Shown in pieces: positions 54,762 to 62,606 of a stretch of 64,000 bases of DNA. Every line of letters starts with the position of its first letter. Position 1 is the first letter of the stretch. The notes under the pieces are model-generated. The model worked only from the letters and a program-made list of their open reading frames with translations, was not told the DNA's origin and did not search any database. This DNA comes from Stappia sp. (GTDB lineage Bacteria > Pseudomonadota > Alphaproteobacteria > Rhizobiales > Stappiaceae). Made by a program: the position numbers and the translations under genes. The stretch lies in NCBI RefSeq assembly GCF_040110915.1, contig NZ_CP157793.1:2988939-3052938 (forward strand), written 5' to 3'.

Positions 54762-57158
54762 ATGCTTTCGATCCGCAATGCCAGTCTGGTGTTCACCGGC
54801 GGCACCGCCGTCGTCGTCGTGATCGCGACCGTCATTGCGCTCGTCGGGGAGTTGCGGCGCCTTGAGGCCAGCCGGACCGCAGGTGATGCGGTGACCGCCC
54901 TGTCCTATCTGAACAAGGCGACCATCGAGATCTCGCTGGAACGCTCGCTCGCCCAGGTCGGGCTGGCCCTGCCGACCGCCTTTCCCAAGGCCTTCAACGA
55001 CATGCTGCTGGCCCAGCGCGACAAGTCCAACGCCCTCTTCGCCTCCCTCGACGCCCATCTCGACGCGGTCGACCTGCCCGGCGAGGCGGAGTTTCGCAAC
55101 CGGGTTTCGGAGCTGCGCGACCGGCTGGCCGAGATCCGCCGCGACATCGATCCCAATCTCGCCGTCGCCGCCGCGAACCGCGAAGCGGCCATCGGCGCCC
55201 GCATTGACGCACTGAAGGAGACCATCGCCGGGATGAACACCCTCGGCGGTCTGGTACGACCGCCCGCGCATCTGACGCCCGCCGCCGTGATCGCCAACGA
55301 TCTCCTGATGCAACGCGCCTGGATCATCCGCGAATACGGCGGGCGCGAGCGGACCTATTTCGCCATCGCCACCGCGCTCGGCGCGCCGGTGGCGTCGGAG
55401 AACCTCGTGGAAATGCACGAGTCGCACGGCCGCGTGCTTCAGTCCTGGGGCCTGACTCAGAGCCTTGCGGACAACACCGACCTCGTTCCGGAGGTCGCCG
55501 CCGCGTTGGAGACCATGCGCGCGCGCTACTTCGACAGCTATCTCGCCCTGCGCGCGCGCCTTTACGAGGCGGCCGGCACGGGAGCCTATCCGATCTCCTT
55601 CGACGACTATTTCGCCCGCTCCACCGAGGCGCTCGATTCCGCCGTCGATCTGGTCATCGCGGCCGGCGCCGCCAACATCGCGCTCGCCCGACAGATGCGC
55701 TCAGAAGCCCTGACCAACCTGCTGACCATCCTCGCCGTTTCGGGCCTGGCGCTCGCCGTGACGGGGTTCGCCGTCCATTACTTCATGAGGCGCGTCGCCG
55801 CGCGCATCGTCGGGGCCACAGCCGCCATGACGCGGCTCGCCAACGGCGAGACCGACATCGACGTCGCCGCGCTCGACGGCCGCGACGAGGTGGGCGACAT
55901 GGCCCGCGCGCTCGCCGTCTTCCGCGACAACGCCGTGGCACGCACCGCGCTGGAGCACCAGAGCGAGACGGACCGGGACAAGGAGCTTCGCCGCCAGGAC
56001 CGGATCGAAGGCCTGGTGCAGCGCTTCCGCGACACCACCCGGCGGGTGGAAAGCGCTCTGTCGAGCGAGACCGCCACCATGGCGGAAACCAGCTCGCGCC
56101 TCGCGCAGGAAAGCGGCGCGGCGGCGGATCAGGCCCGCGCCGCCGACGGCGCGTCGACCGAGGCGCTGACCGAGATCCGCTCGATCGGCGACATGGCCGG
56201 CTCGGTCGCCAGCGCCATCGAGGAGATCACCGAACAGACCCGGGTGACGCGCACGCAGGTCGACACCGCGCGCGATGTCGCCGAACGCGCCTCCGCCGAC
56301 GTCGGCACACTGGCGCGCTCGGCCGAGCGCATCGGCGACGTTCTGGCGCTCATCCGCTCCGTCGCCGACCAGACCAATCTGCTGGCGCTCAACGCGACCA
56401 TCGAGGCCGCGCGGGCCGGCGAGGCCGGCAAGGGCTTCGCCGTCGTCGCGGCGGAAGTGAAGGAACTGGCCGACCAGACGTCCCGGGCCACCGACGAGAT
56501 CGCCGCCCAGATCGGCGAAATGCAGGCCGCGACCAGCGACACGGTGCAGGCGATGGAAACCATCGGCGAGAACGTTCAGGGCATCGCGGAACGCATGCAG
56601 GCGCTGGCCAGCGCGCTGGAGGTGCAGGACGAGGCGACGCGCGGCATCGCCGGAGCCATCGACCGGGCCATCGAGAAGTCGAACACCGTCGCCGGCAGCC
56701 TGACGGGTCTCGCCCGTGCCGTCGATACGGCGAACGCGGAGGCCGGCCGCGTGCGCCACGTCTCCGACAGCGTTTCGGACGTCGCCTCGGAACTGTCGCG
56801 CGCGGTTGAGGAGTTCGCCACCGGCGTGGCGAGCGACGTGGCCGAGCGCCGCGCCGAAACGCGCATCGCGGCCAGCGATCCGGTGACCGTCGGCGTCGGC
56901 GGACACAGGCTCCGCGCGCGTCTGGTCGATATCTGCCGCAGCGGCATCAAGATCGCGTTCAGCGAAGACCTTGTAGATGTCGCGCTGCTCGACCGGGAGG
57001 TCACTGTCGAGTGGGCCGACGGCCGCCGGGCGCGCGGCACCGTGGTCTGGAACTCGACGCGGCAGGCGGGCCTGCGGGCGCGCGACGACCTTTCCGATCT
57101 CGTGCGGCAGTACGAGACGGCGGGCGCCCGGCCCCAGCTGCGCGCCGCCGGCGGCTGA
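54762..57158 (+). CDS. Methyl-accepting chemotaxis protein with C-terminal PilZ domain
   Basis: A 798-aa chemoreceptor. It has a first membrane helix (about 8-28), a helical-bundle periplasmic sensor (about 30-310), a second helix (about 316-340), a HAMP domain, and the cytoplasmic signalling domain with the conserved hairpin tip VADQTNLLALNATIEAARAG. After it comes a PilZ domain (about 692-785): the RxxxR is Arg697...Arg701, and the second c-di-GMP motif (D/N)xSxxG reads DICRSG (Asp723, Cys725, Gly728), with Ser replaced by Cys. It would link chemotaxis signalling to c-di-GMP level. It is not in a visible che operon. Confidence 0.9.
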   Translation: MLSIRNASLVFTGGTAVVVVIATVIALVGELRRLEASRTAGDAVTALSYLNKATIEISLERSLAQVGLALPTAFPKAFNDMLLAQRDKSNALFASLDAHLDAVDLPGEAEFRNRVSELRDRLAEIRRDIDPNLAVAAANREAAIGARIDALKETIAGMNTLGGLVRPPAHLTPAAVIANDLLMQRAWIIREYGGRERTYFAIATALGAPVASENLVEMHESHGRVLQSWGLTQSLADNTDLVPEVAAALETMRARYFDSYLALRARLYEAAGTGAYPISFDDYFARSTEALDSAVDLVIAAGAANIALARQMRSEALTNLLTILAVSGLALAVTGFAVHYFMRRVAARIVGATAAMTRLANGETDIDVAALDGRDEVGDMARALAVFRDNAVARTALEHQSETDRDKELRRQDRIEGLVQRFRDTTRRVESALSSETATMAETSSRLAQESGAAADQARAADGASTEALTEIRSIGDMAGSVASAIEEITEQTRVTRTQVDTARDVAERASADVGTLARSAERIGDVLALIRSVADQTNLLALNATIEAARAGEAGKGFAVVAAEVKELADQTSRATDEIAAQIGEMQAATSDTVQAMETIGENVQGIAERMQALASALEVQDEATRGIAGAIDRAIEKSNTVAGSLTGLARAVDTANAEAGRVRHVSDSVSDVASELSRAVEEFATGVASDVAERRAETRIAASDPVTVGVGGHRLRARLVDICRSGIKIAFSEDLVDVALLDREVTVEWADGRRARGTVVWNSTRQAGLRARDDLSDLVRQYETAGARPQLRAAGG

Positions 57159-57184
57159 GTGTCGGCCGAGCGGGGCCGGCGGGA

Positions 57185-57535
57185 TCAGCCGGCAAACCGC
57201 TCCCAGGCGACGACGCCCCACACCGACGCGGCGATGATCAGCCCCATCAGCACCGCCGCCGACCCGCAATCCTTGGCGACCTTGACGAGATCGTCGTCGT
57301 CGCGGGTGACCCGGTCGGCGAGCTTTTCGATCCCGGTGTTGAGCAGCTCGATGGCAAGCACCAGCAGCAGCGAGCCCCAGAGCGCGATCAGCCGCCAGGG
57401 ATCGAGCGTGAGCAGCGGCGCCAGCGGCAGCGACAGCAGGATCAGGATCATCTCCTCGCGCAAGGCGGCCTCCCGGGCGAGGCCGAACTTCAGCCCGGAC
57501 AGCGAATTGAAAAAGGCATGGACGAGGCGCAGCAT
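57185..57535 (-). CDS. dgkA: Diacylglycerol kinase DgkA
   Basis: A 116-aa small membrane kinase that recycles diacylglycerol to phosphatidic acid (undecaprenol kinase in some species). It has the family core ELLNTGIEKLADRV, with the catalytic Glu, and AKDCGSAAVLMG. An N-terminal amphipathic helix and three membrane helices match the family (E. coli 122 aa). It converges on the chemoreceptor gene and lies downstream of cydX on the same strand. Confidence 0.93.
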   Translation of the reverse strand: MLRLVHAFFNSLSGLKFGLAREAALREEMILILLSLPLAPLLTLDPWRLIALWGSLLLVLAIELLNTGIEKLADRVTRDDDDLVKVAKDCGSAAVLMGLIIAASVWGVVAWERFAG

Positions 57536-57723
57536 GGAGGATCCCGCAACGGTCGGTGACGGACAGGCCCGAATCGCGCGGACCCGGGAATGCCGACCGG
57601 TCTAGCCCGACCGTATGACGGCTGTCTGTCGGTTGTTCGTCGGCTATCCCTTGGCTGCCCGCTGGCGCAGGCGCGGCTCGATCGCGCGCGGACCCGCTCC
57701 GATGGCTCAAGGCGCGACGCAAA

Positions 57724-57752
57724 CGCCCCGGCGCGGGGTCCGCGTCGGGGCG
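57724..57752 (-). terminator. Stem-loop after cydX
   Basis: Arms CGCCCCG (57724-57730) and CGGGGCG (57746-57752) with further inner pairing form a strong GC stem 44 nt after the cydX stop. On the minus strand it is followed by CGTTTGCGTC, with only three Ts. It probably ends or attenuates the cyd transcript before dgkA. Confidence 0.5.
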
Positions 57753-57796
57753 CAAGGATTGCGTGTCACGATCCGTCGTCGGCAGACGCGCGATGC

Positions 57797-57925
57797 TCAG
57801 CGGTCGTTGGGCCGGGATGTGCTCTCTTCCAGGCGCCGATCCTCCGCCATTTCCAGCCACATTGCGTTCACGACCGCGAAGAGGGCCGCGACGGGCAGTC
57901 CGAGAAGCCAGGCGAAATACCACAT
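57797..57925 (-). CDS. cydX: Cytochrome bd accessory subunit CydX
   Basis: A 42-aa single-helix protein starting MWYFAWLLGLPVAALFAVVNAMW, split here to MWYFAWLLGL and VVNAMWLEM as the recognised CydX signature (Trp-Tyr-Phe start, NAMWLE). CydX stabilises the haems of the CydAB oxidase. It starts 13 nt after cydB, so it belongs to the same operon. The C-terminal charged tail is variable in the family. Confidence 0.92.
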   Translation of the reverse strand: MWYFAWLLGLPVAALFAVVNAMWLEMAEDRRLEESTSRPNDR

Positions 57926-57938
57926 GGCGAGTGTCCTT

Positions 57939-59087
57939 CTAATATGCGGTTTCGCTTTCGGTGACGTCGGCCTCGCCGACCTTGCCCCACAGCACCTTGT
58001 AGACCCAGGCGGTGTAGGCAAGGATGATCGGCATGAAGATCACCGTCATCACCAGCATGACGAACAGCGTGAGGTGCGACGAGGAGCTGTCCCACACCGT
58101 CAGCGACGAGCGCGGGTCGATGGTCGAGGGCAGGATGAAGGGGAACATCGTCAGGCCCACCGTCGAGATCACGCCGAGGATCGCCATCTTCGACGCGAGC
58201 AGCGTCGAGACCTCGCGGCCCGCCTTGAGGCCAAGGAAGGTAAGCGCGGCCCCCGCAAAGCCCATCAGCGGGGCGATCGCGATCCACGGACGTTCCGCAT
58301 AGGCGCTCATCCAGGAGCCCGCGTGCACGACCTCCGTCAGACGCGGATTGGACGGCCCGTCGGTCGCGACCGGGCCGGTGAAGGCGTAGCCGTCGATGCC
58401 GACCGCCAGCCACACGCCGGCCAGCGCGAAGCTCGCCATGGCGACCAGTGCCGCCACCGCGCCGAAGGTCCGCGCGCGGGTGGCGACCGGCCCTTCCGCC
58501 TTGAGCGACAGCCAGGCCCCGCCGTGCATCACCAGCATGGAGAGCGAGACAACGCCGGCCAGCAGCGCGAAGGGGTTGAGCAGGCCGAAGAAGGAGCCCT
58601 CGTAGAGCGGCATCAGATCCTCGGTCAGCCGGAACGGCACGCCCTGCAGGACGTTGCCGACCGCGACGCCGAAGATCAGCGCCGGCACGGCCCCGCCCAC
58701 GAAGAGCGCCCAGTCCCAGGTGCTGCGCCACCTCGCGTCGTCGCGCTTGGAGCGGTACTTGAAGCCCACGGGACGCAGGATGAGGGCGGCGAGCACCAGG
58801 AACATCGCCAGGTAGAAGCCGGAGAAGCTCACCGCGTAGAGCGGCGGCCAGGCGGCGAAGATCGCCCCGCCGCCGAGGATGAACCACACCTGGTTGCCTT
58901 CCCAGACCGGACCGACCGTGTTGATCGCGATGCGGCGTTCGATGTCGGTCTTCGCCACGAAGGGGAGCAGCGCGCCCACCCCCATGTCGAAGCCGTCGGT
59001 GAGCGCGAAGCCGATCAGCAGGACGCCGAGCAGGCCCCACCAGATCACCCGCAGGATGTCGAAGTCGATGAGTTCATGCAGGATCAT
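57939..59087 (-). CDS. cydB: Cytochrome bd ubiquinol oxidase subunit II CydB
   Basis: A 382-aa polytopic subunit of the quinol oxidase (E. coli 379). It has the N-terminal RVIWWGLLGVLLIGFALTDG and GVGALLPF segments and INTVGPVWEGNQVWFI, all characteristic. It starts 5 nt after the cydA stop. Confidence 0.95.
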   Translation of the reverse strand: MILHELIDFDILRVIWWGLLGVLLIGFALTDGFDMGVGALLPFVAKTDIERRIAINTVGPVWEGNQVWFILGGGAIFAAWPPLYAVSFSGFYLAMFLVLAALILRPVGFKYRSKRDDARWRSTWDWALFVGGAVPALIFGVAVGNVLQGVPFRLTEDLMPLYEGSFFGLLNPFALLAGVVSLSMLVMHGGAWLSLKAEGPVATRARTFGAVAALVAMASFALAGVWLAVGIDGYAFTGPVATDGPSNPRLTEVVHAGSWMSAYAERPWIAIAPLMGFAGAALTFLGLKAGREVSTLLASKMAILGVISTVGLTMFPFILPSTIDPRSSLTVWDSSSSHLTLFVMLVMTVIFMPIILAYTAWVYKVLWGKVGEADVTESETAY

Positions 59088-59092
59088 GACGC

Positions 59093-60721
59093 TTACTCCG
59101 CGGGCTGGGCGGCAAGGCCGCCGGTGCTGCTGCCGGTGCTGGTGCCGTTGCCGTTGAGCCGGGCGGCGCGACGCGCCATCCACTCTTCGGTTTCCTTCAC
59201 GTCCATGTACGGCCCCTTGCGGATGTATTTGATCATCAGGCCCATCTCGACGATGAACAGCACCGTGTAGAAGAGGATGAAGCCGGAGAGCGTGATCAGC
59301 ACCTCGGTGACGCCGAGGTGGGAGACGGAGAGCGCCGTCGGCAACACGCCGTCGACCGTCCAGGGCTGGCGACCGAATTCGGCGACGAACCAGCCGAGTT
59401 CCGCCGCGATCCACGGCGTCGGGATCGCGATCACCGCGAGCCACAGCGCCGGGCGCGGGAAGCGCATGCCCCGGAAGCTCGACAGGTAGAAGAAATAGGC
59501 CATCAGGGCGATAAAGCCGAAGCCGAGCGCGACCATGATGCGGAAGGCCCAGAACAGCGGCCAGACGGTCGGCACGGTGTCGTTCGCCGCCTGCTGGATC
59601 TGCGCCTCGCTCGCATCGCGCGGGTCGTCCACATAGCGCTTCAGCAGGAGAGCGAAGCCGAGATCGGCGCTGTGCTGCTCGAAGGTGTCCTTCACCGCCT
59701 GCGGCGTGGCCTCGCGCTCGGTGCGCAGGGTCATCAACGCGTCATAGGCAATGATGCCGGAGCGCACCCGCTCCTCGGCCTGCGCCACCAGTTCGCTGAT
59801 GCCGGGGATTTCCTGGGTGAGCGAGCGCGTGCCGATCAGCCCCATGACGGCCGGAACATGGATCGCATAATGGGTTTCGCGCGCCTCCTGGTCGGGAAAG
59901 CCGACCACGGTGAAGGAGGCCGGCGCGGGTTCCGTTTCCCACATGGCCTCGATCGCGGCGAGCTTCATCTTCTGGGAGTGGGTGACCGAATAGCCGGACT
60001 CGTCGCCGAGCACCACGACCGACAGCGCCGAGGCGAGGCCGAAGCTCGCGGCGACCGCGATCGAGCGGCGGGCGAGATCCACATGCCGGCCCTTGATCAG
60101 GTACCAGGCGGACACGCCGAGCACGAAGACCGCCGCCGTGACATAGCCGGCCGACACGGTGTGCACGAACTTCGCCTGCGCCACGTCGTTGAAGACGACG
60201 TCGAAGAAGCTCGTCATCTCCATGCGCATGGTCATCGGATTGAAGGTCGCGCCCACCGGGTTCTGCATCCAGCCGTTGGCGATCAGGATCCACAGGGCGG
60301 AGAAGTTGGAGCCGATGGCGACCAGCCAGGCGACGGTGAGATGCCCCACCTTGGACAGCTTGTCCCAGCCGAAGAAGAACAGGCCGACGAAGGTCGCCTC
60401 CAGGAAGAAGGCCATCAGGCCCTCCACCGCCAGCGGGGCGCCGAAGACGTCGCCCACATAGTGGCTGTAGTAGCTCCAGTTCATGCCGAACTGGAACTCC
60501 ATGGTGATGCCGGTGGCCACACCGAGCACGAAGTTGATGCCGAAGAGCGTGCCCCAGAACTTGGTCATCTGGCGCCAGATGGGACGGTCGGTCATCACAT
60601 AGACCGTCTCCATGATGGCCACGATGATCGACAGGCCGAGCGTCAGCGGCACGAACAGAAAGTGATACATGGCCGTCAGCGCGAATTGCAGGCGCGACAG
60701 CTCAACGACGTCGAGGTCCAT
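59093..60721 (-). CDS. cydA: Cytochrome bd ubiquinol oxidase subunit I CydA
   Basis: The haem-bearing subunit (542 aa) that oxidises quinol and reduces O2 without proton pumping. The haem b595/d-ligating region starts with SRLQFALTAMYHFLFVP (His20). The quinol loop (about 250-380) is long, as in the E. coli-type L subfamily, which agrees with the presence of CydX. A Gly/Ser/Thr-rich tail of about 20 residues ends the protein. ATG at 60721 begins MDLDVVELSR; the 103 nt upstream to cydC hold a stem-loop and an FNR/FixK-like site. Confidence 0.95.
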   Translation of the reverse strand: MDLDVVELSRLQFALTAMYHFLFVPLTLGLSIIVAIMETVYVMTDRPIWRQMTKFWGTLFGINFVLGVATGITMEFQFGMNWSYYSHYVGDVFGAPLAVEGLMAFFLEATFVGLFFFGWDKLSKVGHLTVAWLVAIGSNFSALWILIANGWMQNPVGATFNPMTMRMEMTSFFDVVFNDVAQAKFVHTVSAGYVTAAVFVLGVSAWYLIKGRHVDLARRSIAVAASFGLASALSVVVLGDESGYSVTHSQKMKLAAIEAMWETEPAPASFTVVGFPDQEARETHYAIHVPAVMGLIGTRSLTQEIPGISELVAQAEERVRSGIIAYDALMTLRTEREATPQAVKDTFEQHSADLGFALLLKRYVDDPRDASEAQIQQAANDTVPTVWPLFWAFRIMVALGFGFIALMAYFFYLSSFRGMRFPRPALWLAVIAIPTPWIAAELGWFVAEFGRQPWTVDGVLPTALSVSHLGVTEVLITLSGFILFYTVLFIVEMGLMIKYIRKGPYMDVKETEEWMARRAARLNGNGTSTGSSTGGLAAQPAE

Positions 60722-60749
60722 GACAGCGAGTCCCCGTTTGCCTCGTGGG

Positions 60750-60774
60750 AAATGTGCATCCACGATGCGCATTT
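60750..60774 (-). other. Stem-loop in the cydA 5' untranslated region
   Basis: Eleven-bp arms with one G-T wobble (AAATGTGCATC / GATGCGCATTT) and a CAC loop lie 29-53 nt upstream of the cydA ATG. It could be a leader structure or a protein-binding dyad. Confidence 0.45.
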
Positions 60775-60811
60775 GACGGGAAAGTCATGCCCGAGCGCCG
60801 GGTCCCGGGCA

Positions 60812-60825
60812 TTGACATTTGTCAT
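60812..60825 (-). promoter_or_regulatory. FNR/FixK-like site upstream of cydA
   Basis: TTGACATTTGTCAT matches TTGA-N6-TCAA at 7 of 8 positions. It overlaps the cydC stop codon and lies 91-104 nt before the cydA start, a normal activator distance. It suggests that cydAB-cydX has its own low-oxygen promoter in addition to read-through from cydDC. Confidence 0.4.
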
Positions 60826-62606
60826 TAAGGGGTATCGGGCATACCGCTTTGACCTGCGACGCTTTGGCTCGCGGCCACCTGGACGGTTTCCTCCCGCGGA
60901 CCGACACCGCCCAGCGCGACACCCCCCAGCGCAATGCAGCGGTCCGCCGCGTCGCGCTCGACCGCGCGATGGGAGGCCATCAGCACGGCCGCCTCCGGCA
61001 GATGGCTGCGGATCCCCGTCAGCACGCGCGCGGCCAACGCGTCGTCCAGCCCTTCCGTCGGCTCGTCGAGCAGCAGGATCGCGGGCCGGCGGACCAGAAC
61101 CCGCGCCAGCGCCAGCCGCCGCGCCTCGCCGCCCGACAGGCCGCTGCCCGCCTCGCCGAGGCGCAAGTCCAGCCCGCCGCGCGCGCGCACCACGTCGCCG
61201 AGACACACGGTCTCCAGCACCGCCCAGAGCGCCGCGTCGTCGAGGTCGGGGCGCGCCAGCGTCAGCGCCTCGCGCAGCGTGCCGCTCATCAAGGCGCTGC
61301 GCTGCGGCAACAGGCCGACGCGGGCGCGCAGCTCCGGCTCGGCGAGCGCGCGGATATCCTGCCCGGCGAGATGCACCGTGCCGGACTGCGGAGCCAGCAG
61401 TCCGGCCGCGAGAAAGAGCAGCGTGCTCTTGCCCGCTCCGCTCGCCCCGGTCAGCGCGACGGTCTCGCCGGCGGCGACCGACAGCGTCACGCCGTCGAGC
61501 ACGGCGGCCGCCCCCGGCGCATGGCGATAGGTCAGCGCCGCGCACCGCAGCGCCGCGGTTTCGGTCTCGGGCGGTTCGACGGGCGTTTCAACGGGCGTTG
61601 CCGGCGCGCGGGGAGCGGATACGTCCCCCTCGTCAGGGCGCGCCAACTGACGCTCCACCCGGCGCGCGGCGTCCACCATGCGCCCCAGTTCCGCGACACC
61701 GCGCCGCAGGGGCGCGAAGGCCTCCGCCAGCGCAAGGCTTGCGAAGAAGGCAAGCGCCGCCAGCGCCGGGCCGATCTCCCCGCGTTCCACCAGAAACGCG
61801 CCGAGCGTCAGCGCGCCGGCGGAGACCAGCGTCTCGGTCACGCCGAGCACCACCGCGCCCGACTGCTCCGCCCGGTCGTTGGCGTCGAGGTCGGCCCGCA
61901 GCCGGGCCTCGGCGGCCAGCGCGTGCGTCACCTGATCCTGAAGCCGGCCGTAGACCACCAGATCGGCGCGGGCGCGCAAGAGGTCGATCACCCGCATGCG
62001 AAAGGCCTGCAGCGCGGCGGCCGAGCGGCGCGAGGGCGCGCGCCCCTTCACGTAGACGACGGCGAGCCCGAGCGCGGCCCCGAAGGTGCCGCAGACGAGC
62101 AGCCACGCCGCAAGCCCCAGCCCGACCAGCGCCCACAGCACGAGAAAGGCGAGCGACAGCGTCGCGAAGCCGGCGGCGGCGGGAATCGCCAGCCGCAGCG
62201 CCACGCCGTCGAGCGCGTCCACGTCCATCGTCAGCCGGTTCATGTGGAGCGAACTGCGCAGGGCCGCGAGCCGGCGGAACGGCAGCTCGATCATCGCGGC
62301 GAGCAGCGCGCCGCGCAGGGCGGCGAGCCCACGCAAGGTGGCATCGTGGGTGAGCAGGCGCTCGCCGTAGCGCGCCGCCGTGCGCCCCAGCGCCAGAAAG
62401 CGCACGCCGGCGCTCGGACGGAAGACATCGAAGGCGACGAGCCCGCCGGCGAGACCCGCGATGCCGGCGGCGGTGATGAACCAGCCCGACAGGCCGAGCA
62501 GCGCGACGCCGGCCATCAGCACGGTGGCGGCGAGCAGCGCGCCCCGCGTCATCGCCCAGCGATTGCCGGCCAGGATACGGCGAAACACCCGCCACAGCGC
62601 CCTCAT
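60825..62606 (-). CDS. cydC: Cysteine/glutathione ABC exporter subunit CydC
   Basis: A 593-aa ABC exporter half needed for cytochrome bd assembly, exporting thiols to the periplasm with CydD. Six membrane helices (about 15-310) precede an ATPase with Walker A GASGAGKST, signature LSGGEARRLALARVL and LLLDEPTEGLD. A Pro/Thr-rich linker separates the domains. It overlaps cydD by 4 nt. Confidence 0.93.
   Translation of the reverse strand: MRALWRVFRRILAGNRWAMTRGALLAATVLMAGVALLGLSGWFITAAGIAGLAGGLVAFDVFRPSAGVRFLALGRTAARYGERLLTHDATLRGLAALRGALLAAMIELPFRRLAALRSSLHMNRLTMDVDALDGVALRLAIPAAAGFATLSLAFLVLWALVGLGLAAWLLVCGTFGAALGLAVVYVKGRAPSRRSAAALQAFRMRVIDLLRARADLVVYGRLQDQVTHALAAEARLRADLDANDRAEQSGAVVLGVTETLVSAGALTLGAFLVERGEIGPALAALAFFASLALAEAFAPLRRGVAELGRMVDAARRVERQLARPDEGDVSAPRAPATPVETPVEPPETETAALRCAALTYRHAPGAAAVLDGVTLSVAAGETVALTGASGAGKSTLLFLAAGLLAPQSGTVHLAGQDIRALAEPELRARVGLLPQRSALMSGTLREALTLARPDLDDAALWAVLETVCLGDVVRARGGLDLRLGEAGSGLSGGEARRLALARVLVRRPAILLLDEPTEGLDDALAARVLTGIRSHLPEAAVLMASHRAVERDAADRCIALGGVALGGVGPREETVQVAASQSVAGQSGMPDTP

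Noticed and set aside
59318-62353. A 1011-codon plus-strand open frame across cydA and cydC
   Set aside because: It runs antisense through two clear cyd genes and their intergenic region, and becomes an Arg/Pro/Ala-rich shadow sequence.
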